A stretch of 64,000 nt of DNA from an uncultured Odoribacter sp. (lineage in GTDB: Bacteria; Bacteroidota; Bacteroidia; Bacteroidales; Marinifilaceae): contig CAJURM010000003.1 in the NCBI GenBank assembly GCA_910589025.1, forward strand, positions 169,881 to 233,880, read 5' to 3'. Both the position numbers and the translations under genes were made by a program. Below are positions 1-9,249 of this stretch, one piece after another. The notes under the pieces were generated by a model that made no database searches, was not told the DNA's origin, and was given only the letters and a program-made list of their open reading frames with translations. Each line of letters begins with the position of its first letter. Position 1 is the first letter of the stretch.

Positions 1-1451
1 AATTCCGGTGTGTTGGTCTGAATTTTCGGAGTCTGGATTTCTTTTGCCAGGTAATCTCCGATGGTGTAAGGCAGGATGAAATATCCATCTGCCAATCCCT
101 GCATCAGGGCAGAAGCACCCAGACGGTTTGCACCGTGGTCAGAGAAGTTACATTCTCCGATGGCATACAACCCCGGGATGGTCGTCATCAGGTTGTAATC
201 TACCCAAAGTCCGCCCATAGAATAGTGGATAGCCGGGTAAATCATCATCGGATTTTCATACGGGTCAACAGCCGTAATTTTTTCATACATCTGGAACAGG
301 TTGCCGTAGCGTTTTTCAATCGTGTCGCGACCTAACTGCTGGATGGCATATTTGAAATCCAGGAATACAGCTTTACCGGTGTTGTTCACACCAAATCCGG
401 CATCACATCTTTCTTTTGCAGCACGGGAAGCAACGTCACGGGGCACCAAGTTTCCGAATGCCGGGTAACGGCGTTCCAGATAGAAATCGCGGTCTTCGTC
501 CGGAATATCGTTCGGGTGTTTTGTTCCTGCCTGTAATGCTTTGGCATCTTCGATTTTTTTCGGTACCCATACACGACCGTCGTTACGCAGGGATTCAGAC
601 ATCAGCGTCAGTTTACTCTGCTGTTCTCCGTGAACAGGGATACAGGTCGGGTGAATCTGTACGAAACAGGGATTACCGAACATGGCACCTCTTTTATAGG
701 CTTGCCATGCAGCACTTCCGTTACATCCCATAGCGTTGGTAGACAAGAAGAATACATTTCCGTAACCTCCGGTTGCCAATACTACGGCATGTGCTCCGAA
801 ACGTTCAATTTTTCCCGTAACCAGGTTGCGGGAAATCACACCGCGGGCTTTGCCGTCAACAACAACTACATCAAGTACTTCGTGACGGTTGTATACTTTG
901 ATTTTTCCTTTTTCGATCTGCCGGTTCATAGCTCCGTAGCAGCCCAACAGCAATTGTTGTCCCGTTTGACCGCGGGCATAGAATGTACGGCTTACCAATG
1001 CACCACCAAAAGAACGGTTGGCCAACAAACCGCCGTATTCGCGGGCAAAAGGAACACCTTGAGCAACACACTGGTCGATGATGGCGTTACTTACTTCCGC
1101 CAGGCGGTATACATTGGCTTCGCGGGCGCGATAGTCACCTCCTTTGATGGTTTCATAAAATAACCGGAAGACAGAGTCATTGTCGTTCGGATAGTTTTTG
1201 GCTGCGTTGATACCTCCCTGGGCGGCGATAGAGTGTGCTCGGCGGGGAGAATCCTGGTAACAGAAAGCTGTTACATTGTAGCCTAATTCAGCTAAACTGG
1301 CAGCAGCGGAGCCTCCGGCTAATCCGGTACCTACAACGATAACATCAAGTTTTTTCTTGTTTGCCGGGCTTACAACGCCGATGTGGGCCTTGTGGGCAGA
1401 CCATTTGTCTTTTAACGGGCCGGCAGGTATTTTAGCATCTAATATTGACAT
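1..1451 (-). CDS. sdhA: succinate dehydrogenase/fumarate reductase flavoprotein subunit (3' part missing)
   Basis: Catalytic flavoprotein that interconverts fumarate and succinate in anaerobic respiration at the cytoplasmic face of the inner membrane. About 483 codons are visible from the start MSILDAKIPAGP; the C-terminus lies beyond the left window edge. Visible motifs are the FAD-binding glycine loop (VVGTGLAGGSAAASLAELGY), the covalent-flavin region with its His (RRAHSIAAQGGINA), HPTCIP and ESLRNDGRVW. It follows the cytochrome b gene with a 43-bp gap, so the two form an operon; the iron-sulfur subunit would be expected just outside the window. Family assignment is firm; which direction the enzyme runs in vivo cannot be read from sequence. 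Confidence 0.96.
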   Translation of the reverse strand, partial: MSILDAKIPAGPLKDKWSAHKAHIGVVSPANKKKLDVIVVGTGLAGGSAAASLAELGYNVTAFCYQDSPRRAHSIAAQGGINAAKNYPNDNDSVFRLFYETIKGGDYRAREANVYRLAEVSNAIIDQCVAQGVPFAREYGGLLANRSFGGALVSRTFYARGQTGQQLLLGCYGAMNRQIEKGKIKVYNRHEVLDVVVVDGKARGVISRNLVTGKIERFGAHAVVLATGGYGNVFFLSTNAMGCNGSAAWQAYKRGAMFGNPCFVQIHPTCIPVHGEQQSKLTLMSESLRNDGRVWVPKKIEDAKALQAGTKHPNDIPDEDRDFYLERRYPAFGNLVPRDVASRAAKERCDAGFGVNNTGKAVFLDFKYAIQQLGRDTIEKRYGNLFQMYEKITAVDPYENPMMIYPAIHYSMGGLWVDYNLMTTIPGLYAIGECNFSDHGANRLGASALMQGLADGYFILPYTIGDYLAKEIQTPKIQTNTPE

Positions 1452-1494
1452 AACTAAGTAGTTTTAAATTTTTGATTTAATGTGGATTGAGGGA

Positions 1495-2130
1495 TTAGTT
1501 TCCGAAAATCAGAAAATAAACCGGAATAATGCTGAAGCCGACAGCAAACACAATCGCAAAGAAATAGGCTACATATTCCAGGCGTTTTCTCCAAATATCG
1601 TTGGAAAAACCGATAGACTGGAAAGCGGACCAGAATCCGTGGGAAAGGTGAAGTCCCAACAGAATGGCGGCAATGATGTAAACTACTGCATACAACGGCT
1701 GCATCAGGGTGGTACTTACCAGTTCATATTGGCTGGTGACTTCGCTGAATTTGAAGTAATACCAGAAATTGCAGATGTGCAGTACTAAGAATGCCAGCAC
1801 CAATGCTCCCAGGATATACATGTTGCGGGAAGGCCACGTACAGTTCTGTGACTGTTTACGCAGGGCGTATTTCTGCGGACGGGCTTTTTGGTTCTGAATG
1901 GTCAGGATACTTGCCCACACGATATGGATGATGAAGCCTAAAGCCAGGATGGGTTCGATTACTTTGATAAAGGGCAATTCCATGAATTCACATCCCGCGT
2001 TGAAGGCGTCCGGGCCGACAAGTAACAGCAGATTCACCGATAAGTGAATGCACAAAAACAAAATCAGAAAAAGTCCTGATAAGCTCATGATGACTTTTTT
2101 CCCGATTGAGGTAGTCAAAAAATTACTCAT
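1495..2130 (-). CDS. sdhC: succinate dehydrogenase/fumarate reductase cytochrome b subunit
   Basis: Membrane anchor of the succinate:quinone oxidoreductase, 211 residues, with about five hydrophobic helices (for example residues 12-35, 59-79, 104-127, 143-160, 187-208) and several His residues inside helices suited to haem b ligation. Length and a single anchor gene match the type B (Bacteroides/Wolinella) enzyme. It is the first gene of the operon with the flavoprotein subunit. The ATG start gives an N-terminus (MSNFLTTSIGKKVIMSLSG) typical of this family. Confidence 0.95.
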   Translation of the reverse strand: MSNFLTTSIGKKVIMSLSGLFLILFLCIHLSVNLLLLVGPDAFNAGCEFMELPFIKVIEPILALGFIIHIVWASILTIQNQKARPQKYALRKQSQNCTWPSRNMYILGALVLAFLVLHICNFWYYFKFSEVTSQYELVSTTLMQPLYAVVYIIAAILLGLHLSHGFWSAFQSIGFSNDIWRKRLEYVAYFFAIVFAVGFSIIPVYFLIFGN

Positions 2131-2176
2131 AATTTATTCTATTTATTAATAACTGGTTAAATTTTCTGTTCATGTG

Positions 2177-2184
2177 CAAAAGTA
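2177..2184 (-). promoter_or_regulatory. predicted -7 box of the sdh operon
   Basis: On the minus strand TACTTTTG matches the Bacteroidetes -7 consensus TAnnTTTG, 46 bp upstream of the sdhC start. The -33 element is weak (TGG at the right distance, no TTTG). Confidence 0.5.
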
Positions 2185-2235
2185 TCTTTTTTCTTTGATT
2201 TTGCCATGAATCAATAAAGAAAAGTGTCATTAATT

Positions 2236-5217
2236 CTATTTGTCTTTCAAAGCGCGGTAAATGGCACTTTGGATAGTGGTCCGGATATTTTCGTCGGTGA
2301 GTTTTGTGTTGAATTCGTTGGGATAAGTCCGGTTGGAGAGAAAGATATAAATCAGTTGGTTTTCCGGGTCAACCCATGCCATTGTACCTGTGAACCCGGT
2401 GTGTCCGTAGCTGGATGCCGGGGCTTCTTTACAGGTAGGGCCTATTTTCTTTTCGTCCATTTCGGGCTTGTCAAATCCCAATCCCCGTCGGTTATTCGGG
2501 AAACAATCCGTTTTTTGAGTAAAAAGCTCCAATGTGGCAGGGGTTAACAGTTGTTCGCCTCCGTAACTTCCTTTATTTAAATACAGTGCCATAATTTTTG
2601 CCAGGTCTTCTGCTGTGGAAAACAGTCCGGCATGTCCTGCAACGCCACCCAACAAGGCAGCCATGGGGTCGTGGACATAGCCCTTGATTTCTTTCTTCCG
2701 GTAAAGTTTGTCGACGCAGGAGGGAACGATATAATCGCCGGGCAGACGTTTGTCGGCTAAAAAGTCCGTGTGACAGGTGCCCAATTTTTCATAGAACCAG
2801 TTTTTAGCCAGGACGTCCAATGAGGAATCTGTCTGGTGTTCCGCTATTTTTTGCAGGAGGATAAATCCTAAGTCACTGTAAGTATATTCTTTTTTCGGAT
2901 TCAGTTCCGAGCGGATCATTTGGGCCATGACAGTGTCCCGGTATCCTGTAAAGAGATATAACCCGGGGGTAAACGCTTGATAGCCTGGGCGGGGCGTGTG
3001 TGATAACGTGCTGTCTTTGAATTGATAGCCGGGGTTGGCAAATAGATGGTCCTTTAGTTTTTGGGTATTGTACTTAGTCGGTGCTTTTGTGAAAAGGGGA
3101 CCGGGAAGTTTTTCCATATCGATGGGTTCGGAAAAAGCAGGAAAAAAACTTTTCAGTCCGGCATTGTGGGCTAAAATTTCCTTTAGCGTAATCTTTTCTT
3201 TATTTGAGCCTTGTAAGAGGGGATAATAGCGGCAGGCCGGTGTGTCTATGGCGATTTTTCCCTGATCATAGAGTTTCATGATAACCGGTAATGTGGCTGC
3301 TATTTTTGTGATGGAAGCAATGTCATAAATATTGGAAGTGTGGTTGGCTTTGTGTTTTTCGTACGTATTGTATCCGAAAGCTTTATTGTATATGATATAA
3401 TTGTCTTTGGCTATGAGTACCTGGCAACCGGGAGTGCTTTTTATGCGGATTGCGGCTTTGCATATCGAGTCTACAGAGGGCAGGAGTGCTGCTGATACAC
3501 CGCACATTTCAGGAAGAGCATAGCCCAGACGGCTTTTTTCTGTCGGGATACCTGTTCCCGCGGGATACTCCGGAGTGATGGAGACTGGCAGTTGTCCGGT
3601 CACCGGGATGCCTCCGAAGATGGCTTGCGCTGCGAACGTTCTTGGGTAAAGGTGATCTTCATAGCTGACGAGTATGGCGTCTATCGGAAGGTGTATGTAC
3701 GGTTTTAGCCCATAGGGGATTGCCGGATGACAGAGGATGATCCTTTTCCCTTTCAGCCGGGTGATGAGTTGTGACAACTCCGGCGAGTAACCGTACTGAC
3801 GTGCCATCCGGTCGGATGCACTGTTATTGTACAGGATGATACAGTTGTAGGGTGCCAGTTTCCGGACCAATTTTTGCATTGCGTCGTCCGAAATGTTTTT
3901 GGGGGTGACGAAATGTTTCACCCGGGTATATTTGTCTAAGGTGGTTTGAAATGTGTTGATTTCGTCCGCACCGAAATGCAGGGAGGCTATTTTTAGTGTG
4001 TCCAGACATTTCAGAGGCAACAGCGCCTCCTTGTTTTTGATGAGTGTAATAGCGTTTTTATAGAGTTCCTGTTTCAAGGCAAAATCTTCGGGACGGTTTA
4101 ATCGGGACCACAATTGTCCGGTAGGTAAAGGGTGAATGGAAGACCGGACGTACTGACGTTTTGTGTTCAGTATTTTTCGGCATCGGGCTTCTATCTCCTC
4201 TTCCGAAATCAGACTGTCCCGGAGGGCTTTTTTTATTTGGCCGACAGCCCGGTCAATATTTTCAGGGAAAAGCAGAATATCATTTCCTGCCCGGAGGGCT
4301 TTTACCTCGGCGGTTCCTTTTTCCAGCCCTTGGCTGACACCTTTCATATTCATGGCATCCGTAAAACAGAGACCGTTAAAGCCGAGCCGTTCATGTAGCC
4401 AGTAACTCACAATGCGGGGCGATAATGTGGCGGGAATCCGGGCCGAATCCAAAGCTTTTACGTTCAGATGGGCAACCATAACAGCGGGCAGTGAGTCCTG
4501 GATTAACTTCTTGAAAGGATATAATTCAATCGAATCCAGACGATTCAAGTCGTGAGAAATGACAGGAAGGGAGATGTGGGAATCCGTGTCCGTATCGCCG
4601 TGTCCGGGGAAATGTTTCACTACGGGGAGCACTTGAGAAGACAGACTTCCGGCGATATACATGGCTGTTTTTCGGTATACATTCTCCGGATTTTCTCCGA
4701 AAGAACGTGTACCGATAACCGGATTGGCGGGATTATTATTGATGTCTGCCACCGGGGCAAAATTCACGTGTACGCCTGTTTCTTTGCAATGGTGGGCAAT
4801 AGCCTGGCCTAAACGGTAAATCAGTGAGTCATTTGTTACGGCGCCGTTGATAAGCATTTGGGGAAATTCCATTGCACTTTGCAGGCGCCATCCCAAACCA
4901 TGTTCCGCGTCAATCCCAATCAGCAAGGGATATTTGCTGATTTTCTGAAAGGCATTGACCATTTCGACCTGTCTGACAGGCTCCCCTTGGAAGAAAATCA
5001 ACCCGCCGATGTGGTATTTCCGGATGATTCCTTCGATTTTTTCCTGGTACTCCTTGTCTTTATTGCTGTATACGGCAATCATAAAGAGCTGTCCGATTTT
5101 TTCGTCCAGAGTCATGGCGCGCAGCGTCTCTTCGGACCAGTCCGGAACTTGCGGACGGTTTCCACGGCTTGATAAACTGAAAATCAGAATAAAAAATACA
5201 ATACAAACTTTCTGCAT
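2236..5217 (-). CDS. GH3 beta-N-acetylglucosaminidase fused to a beta-lactamase-like serine hydrolase
   Basis: About 993-residue exported two-domain protein. The N-terminal half is glycoside hydrolase family 3 of the NagZ type: KHFPGHGDT (residues 201-209, the His-containing loop that supplies the acid/base dyad) and FTDAMNMKG with the likely nucleophile Asp287. The C-terminal half is a class C beta-lactamase/penicillin-binding fold with SITK (SxxK), a YSD in place of YxN and HTGFTG in place of KTG. Start at 5217 is preferred because it begins directly with a Sec signal (MQKVCIVFFILIFSLSSRG); an in-frame extension to 5331 adds 38 unlikely residues. Role inferred: peptidoglycan turnover or recycling in the periplasm. 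The fusion architecture is known in Bacteroidetes. Confidence 0.9.
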   Translation of the reverse strand: MQKVCIVFFILIFSLSSRGNRPQVPDWSEETLRAMTLDEKIGQLFMIAVYSNKDKEYQEKIEGIIRKYHIGGLIFFQGEPVRQVEMVNAFQKISKYPLLIGIDAEHGLGWRLQSAMEFPQMLINGAVTNDSLIYRLGQAIAHHCKETGVHVNFAPVADINNNPANPVIGTRSFGENPENVYRKTAMYIAGSLSSQVLPVVKHFPGHGDTDTDSHISLPVISHDLNRLDSIELYPFKKLIQDSLPAVMVAHLNVKALDSARIPATLSPRIVSYWLHERLGFNGLCFTDAMNMKGVSQGLEKGTAEVKALRAGNDILLFPENIDRAVGQIKKALRDSLISEEEIEARCRKILNTKRQYVRSSIHPLPTGQLWSRLNRPEDFALKQELYKNAITLIKNKEALLPLKCLDTLKIASLHFGADEINTFQTTLDKYTRVKHFVTPKNISDDAMQKLVRKLAPYNCIILYNNSASDRMARQYGYSPELSQLITRLKGKRIILCHPAIPYGLKPYIHLPIDAILVSYEDHLYPRTFAAQAIFGGIPVTGQLPVSITPEYPAGTGIPTEKSRLGYALPEMCGVSAALLPSVDSICKAAIRIKSTPGCQVLIAKDNYIIYNKAFGYNTYEKHKANHTSNIYDIASITKIAATLPVIMKLYDQGKIAIDTPACRYYPLLQGSNKEKITLKEILAHNAGLKSFFPAFSEPIDMEKLPGPLFTKAPTKYNTQKLKDHLFANPGYQFKDSTLSHTPRPGYQAFTPGLYLFTGYRDTVMAQMIRSELNPKKEYTYSDLGFILLQKIAEHQTDSSLDVLAKNWFYEKLGTCHTDFLADKRLPGDYIVPSCVDKLYRKKEIKGYVHDPMAALLGGVAGHAGLFSTAEDLAKIMALYLNKGSYGGEQLLTPATLELFTQKTDCFPNNRRGLGFDKPEMDEKKIGPTCKEAPASSYGHTGFTGTMAWVDPENQLIYIFLSNRTYPNEFNTKLTDENIRTTIQSAIYRALKDK

Positions 5218-5351
5218 AACGGTGAATTGTACTACAAGGTAAAACCGGAAACCGGGCGGAAAGCATGCCGGGATTACGGGCAGACAAAAATAGTAAAAAG
5301 AAGAGGGTAACGAAAGACTCGATACCCTCATTCATATACTTTAACGCTTTC

Positions 5352-6446
5352 TTATTTCAGTAATTCGGCGATTTTATTTTCCAGTTCCTCGCCGTGTAAG
5401 TTGCGGGCTACAATGACATTGTTTTTATCCAATATTACAATGTGAGGAATACTGCTCACGGCGTATGCCTGTGCTGCTGCGTTGTTCCAATACTGGAGGT
5501 CGGAAACCTGGTTCCAGTTTAAGTGGTCGTCAGCAATGGCTTTTTCCCAGTCTGCTTTGTTGCGGTCCAGGGATACACCGATGATCTCCAGGCCTTTCGG
5601 GTGGAATTTTTTGTAAAGTTTCACCATTTCGGGGTTGGCACGACGGCACGGCCCGCACCAGGATGCCCAGAAATCAATGATTTTTACTTTTCCCTTGATG
5701 TCGTATAAAGACAGCGGTTTGCCTTCCGGAGTGTCCTGGGTGAAATCGGGGGCTACTTTCCCGATGGCTACAGCTTCTAATTTTTCAATTCTTTCGGCAA
5801 TTTTTTTACCGTATTCGCTGGCTTTGGCATTTGCTCCCAGGGCGTTGTATTTTTCCTGTAACTCTTTCAGGTCCATGTTGTACATCTTTCCTGCCAGGAT
5901 ATAGGGTGCTACATAACTGTCCGCGTGGGCTTTAATCAGTTCGGCTTCTTTAATTGAAGAGAGGCTGTCCGCTTTGTCAAATTCGGCGCGGATTTCGTTG
6001 GCTTTTTCTTCATTTTTCTCCTGCATGGCTGCCGAATAGGCTTTGTAAAGTTCGGACTGCTGTTTTCTCAGTTCGTTGGAGATAACGAGATATTCATTCA
6101 GAATCTTCTGGTTTTCCGTTCCTTCTACTTTAGACAGGGCATTATCTTCCGGATTTAAAGTGGCAGTAAACTTTGTATTTTCTACCAGAATCGGAGTACC
6201 TCCTCTTTTACCTTCAACAATAAGATAGGCATTGGTGGTGTTTTCCACCTTCCCCTGCATGGTGAACTTTCCGGCCTTGATGGGAGCTGTGGACAACGTG
6301 TCTGCCGTCCGTCCGCTATATTTCACAAGGAATACATTCCCTTCCTGTGCGCCTTCAACGGTTCCGTTGATGGTGTATTGGGTAGTGGGAGTGCAGGCTA
6401 CCCACGACAGGGCGATAGCTGCAAAAGGAAATAAGAATTTTTTCAT
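5352..6446 (-). CDS. TlpA-family thioredoxin-like lipoprotein (DUF4369 plus redoxin domain)
   Basis: 364 residues. A lipoprotein signal ends in WVAC (Cys18). Residues of about 22-110 resemble the DUF4369 beta-rich domain, the middle is helical and charged, and residues of about 225-364 are a thioredoxin fold with WASWCGPC. It probably reduces or exchanges disulfides in the periplasm; substrates are unknown. It lies 19 bp downstream of the beta-barrel gene and may be cotranscribed with it. Confidence 0.88.
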   Translation of the reverse strand: MKKFLFPFAAIALSWVACTPTTQYTINGTVEGAQEGNVFLVKYSGRTADTLSTAPIKAGKFTMQGKVENTTNAYLIVEGKRGGTPILVENTKFTATLNPEDNALSKVEGTENQKILNEYLVISNELRKQQSELYKAYSAAMQEKNEEKANEIRAEFDKADSLSSIKEAELIKAHADSYVAPYILAGKMYNMDLKELQEKYNALGANAKASEYGKKIAERIEKLEAVAIGKVAPDFTQDTPEGKPLSLYDIKGKVKIIDFWASWCGPCRRANPEMVKLYKKFHPKGLEIIGVSLDRNKADWEKAIADDHLNWNQVSDLQYWNNAAAQAYAVSSIPHIVILDKNNVIVARNLHGEELENKIAELLK

Positions 6447-6465
6447 AGTTTTTGTTTTATTGGAT

Positions 6466-7725
6466 TTAATCGATTTTACGTTTCATGAACCAGCCTTCTT
6501 TGAAAGCGATGTTCAGACGGATTTTAGCATATTTTTCCTGGATCAGACCGTTCTTTTCGGTTCCCCTTATGCCCAGATCGAAAGCCACTCCTAACAGCAA
6601 TTCCCGATTGGAAATGTATACGGGCATTTGCGTTCCGAAGGTTACGCCGTAGGTATTGATGTGTACATTGTTGAGTTCGATTTGTGACCGGACGGCATAA
6701 GCTCCTAAGTTGTATTTGTTGCGTTGCCACCAGTACCTGCCGTAGCGTGCCGGTAACAGGGAAACTCCGATAGCCGCTTTGTGATAGTCATTGTATTCCT
6801 GGTCTTCGCCGAATTCCTTGTAAGAAGACATTTCCTGAAACGTATAATCTCCGGCAACAGTCCATTTGTCCTTATAATCGTAAGCAAAACCGCCGGAGAT
6901 GCGGAGCGGATAAGAGATGTTTCCGTTATGCAGTCTTTCGTTGTCCAGTGTTTCGCTGCTTTGAGTTGAGGTATTTACTTTGTAAGATTCTAAATCTTTC
7001 CGGGCATTCATTTTGGATGAAAAATTGAATGCTGTTCCAAGCGTTAGTTTGGACTTGGGAGAAAGCGTCATGCCGTATTGGATACCTGCCGTGAAAATTG
7101 CATCGAAAACAGCGATTTTATTCCGGCTGTTGATGTAATAACTGTCCGAAATCAACGGAATAAGATTCACTCTTTTTTCAATATTCCCGAATACTAAAGA
7201 CGTATTGACACCGAGGGAGAGATTCCCGAATCTGTATGCCACTCCCAGATAGAAATCATTCAGTCCGCCTTCACCGGAAATCTGCTGGTTGTAATATTCA
7301 TTGTCACTTCCGTTGATCATTTTATAATAGTACAGGTCGTATCCGATGTCGGAACGTTGATTGAAACCCAAAGAGGTAAACAGATTTTTATAGATGCGGA
7401 ATGCCATATTCAACGAGGCGTTCTGGGCTACCCTGTAACTGCTGTTTTCTTTGTGGGTAGAGATGTGCACATATTCACCGGTCACGCCAAACTGGAAATA
7501 GAAGCGGTTGCTGTCTAAAGCGGTATAAGAGGCCGGGTTCAGGAAGTTGATGTTATTGTTGTCGCGCATTGCGGCGGAAACGCCGCCCAGAGACGTATAG
7601 GGACCGTAATTATCCTGTAAAAGGCCGATTCCATACATGGAGTAAGGAGTTCCGGTGTTGTTCTGGCTGAAAACCTGCCAGGAAAACAGAAAACACAGCA
7701 GATATAACGGAATAATTTTTTTCAT
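6466..7725 (-). CDS. outer-membrane beta-barrel protein, PorV/FadL-like
   Basis: 419 residues. A Sec signal (MKKIIPLYLLCFLFSWQVFSQ) is followed by a TPYSMYGIGLL segment and repeated aromatic beta strands with strongly alternating polarity, typical of Bacteroidetes outer-membrane proteins annotated as hypothetical or as FadL/PorV-like barrels. The ATG at 7725 is chosen because it begins the signal peptide and leaves 13 bp after the upstream gene; the longer in-frame start at 7755 would overlap that gene. Function unknown, probably transport or secretion-system related. It is tightly linked to the DUF4270 lipoprotein gene, suggesting a joint job at the outer membrane. Confidence 0.75.
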   Translation of the reverse strand: MKKIIPLYLLCFLFSWQVFSQNNTGTPYSMYGIGLLQDNYGPYTSLGGVSAAMRDNNNINFLNPASYTALDSNRFYFQFGVTGEYVHISTHKENSSYRVAQNASLNMAFRIYKNLFTSLGFNQRSDIGYDLYYYKMINGSDNEYYNQQISGEGGLNDFYLGVAYRFGNLSLGVNTSLVFGNIEKRVNLIPLISDSYYINSRNKIAVFDAIFTAGIQYGMTLSPKSKLTLGTAFNFSSKMNARKDLESYKVNTSTQSSETLDNERLHNGNISYPLRISGGFAYDYKDKWTVAGDYTFQEMSSYKEFGEDQEYNDYHKAAIGVSLLPARYGRYWWQRNKYNLGAYAVRSQIELNNVHINTYGVTFGTQMPVYISNRELLLGVAFDLGIRGTEKNGLIQEKYAKIRLNIAFKEGWFMKRKID

Positions 7726-7738
7726 GGGAAAGTGAATA

Positions 7739-9055
7739 TTATTCGTAGAGAGCATAGTAAATATTTAAAACGGGGATACGGTCCACCGTCAGTCTGTTGA
7801 AACTGCCTGACATCAGGTCGGCGGGAACACTCACGATAACGTAGTTTTTAGTGTCTGCATCATTGCTTTGACAAAGGGTATTGTAATAATCCGTAATGTT
7901 GATGACAAACCGTTCCTCTTCCGGGCGGTTTTCTTCGCGGATTAATGTTCCGGTCACAGCATTTCCGTCGGGTTTGGTAATTGCGCTGATGAGGTCGTTG
8001 TCCGGATTGGACTGATAGAGATAGAGCGTTTCCGGTAATTTGATTTCTTTGTAGCTTGAAGGTTGAGGACGTAATTCTATTTCCGCTTTGACAATGGTCT
8101 TGTATTTATCTCCGGCGGGAGCTACGGGCAGACGCATTTTTATGGCATAGCCGCTCAGGCCTTGCGTGACAAGCTGTCCATAGCTTATGCCCGGACGTGC
8201 TGCTTCATAAAACAACAGGTTTTCTGTTTGTTTGGTCAGGGCTGCATAGGGTGTGCCGGCAGCGTCGTTATGCAATTTTTCGTATGTATATTCATTGTAG
8301 GCAATACTCGGTGTGAATTTATATACCTTTTCGTTTTCCGCGTCGTGGAAATGCAACTGTATGGAAATACTGTCCGCAGCCGCCGCAAAGCCGAATATAC
8401 AGGTATTGTTATTGTCCGGTATCAGGGTTACGCCCTTGAAATACTGGACAAAATAGTGGGCATTCTTGATGTATTCATCATTGTATTTCACTTTGTCAAA
8501 CAATTCCAGACCCAACGAGTCATCCAGACGTATACAAAATTTATCCAGATGGCGGCGGTGTGGCAGAATCTGATAGCTCCCTAACGGTGTCGGATTATAG
8601 GGTGTGACTGTCGTATTATACAAAAAATCGTTTTGTTCATGCAGGATGGGAAGCCGTGTGAGCTGGTGTAAATGAAAGGTTTGGATCTGATTCGTATCTC
8701 CCCAGATTTGTCCGTTGTATTTGATATTAAAGGTAATGGAATCGAATCTGTGAATCGAATTGATCGGGTCTCCGCCGGCGGGCACAAGCGAAAAATAAGG
8801 TTGGGCATTGGTAAAGCCGGTAACGGGGTCATTGATTGCTCCGACAATCAGATTGTAAAGTTCGCTTCCTGTTTTAGCCGTGGAAGTAGGGAAAGAGTCC
8901 AGCTTGATGGTAGAACTGTTCTCGATGTTATATTTTACCAATTCCACGTAACTGTCATCATTGAGCAAATCCTGTCCGATGGAAGTCACGTCGTTATTGC
9001 AAGCCCAACATAGAATCAGACAAAAAATAAAAGAAAAGTTTTTCATTTTATACAT
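7739..9055 (-). CDS. DUF4270-family lipoprotein
   Basis: 438 residues. Signal with lipobox-like CWAC followed by NNDVTSIGQDLLNDD, which matches the N-terminal signature of DUF4270 proteins (CxxDxxxIGxDLL). The rest is beta-rich without recognisable catalytic motifs. Residue 4 is an alternative Met (start 9046), but that would leave a very short signal, so 9055 is kept. It precedes the barrel gene by 13 bp on the same strand. Function unknown; the surface or periplasmic lipoprotein call is inference from the lipobox. Confidence 0.8.
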   Translation of the reverse strand: MYKMKNFSFIFCLILCWACNNDVTSIGQDLLNDDSYVELVKYNIENSSTIKLDSFPTSTAKTGSELYNLIVGAINDPVTGFTNAQPYFSLVPAGGDPINSIHRFDSITFNIKYNGQIWGDTNQIQTFHLHQLTRLPILHEQNDFLYNTTVTPYNPTPLGSYQILPHRRHLDKFCIRLDDSLGLELFDKVKYNDEYIKNAHYFVQYFKGVTLIPDNNNTCIFGFAAAADSISIQLHFHDAENEKVYKFTPSIAYNEYTYEKLHNDAAGTPYAALTKQTENLLFYEAARPGISYGQLVTQGLSGYAIKMRLPVAPAGDKYKTIVKAEIELRPQPSSYKEIKLPETLYLYQSNPDNDLISAITKPDGNAVTGTLIREENRPEEERFVINITDYYNTLCQSNDADTKNYVIVSVPADLMSGSFNRLTVDRIPVLNIYYALYE

Positions 9056-9174
9056 TTTGCGATAATCAAGATGCGAAGGTAAAATTATTTTCTAAAAATA
9101 ATATCCTGATAACGCCTTAATTTACAGAAGCAGTAATAATTAGTGTTTGGTAACGTAATTTAATGGAAAACCTA

Positions 9175-9204
9175 TTGGATTTAGTCATAAAATATGTAGT
9201 TTTG
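9175..9204 (+). promoter_or_regulatory. predicted promoter of the Kelch lipoprotein gene
   Basis: TTG at 9175-9177 (within ATTGG) and TAGTTTTG at 9197-9204, separated by 19 bp, fit the Bacteroidetes -33/-7 pattern. The start codon lies 45 bp downstream of the -7 box. Confidence 0.6.
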
Positions 9205-9249
9205 CCCGAGTTTTAGATAAAAATTGAAAAATTGAAATATAAATTATTT

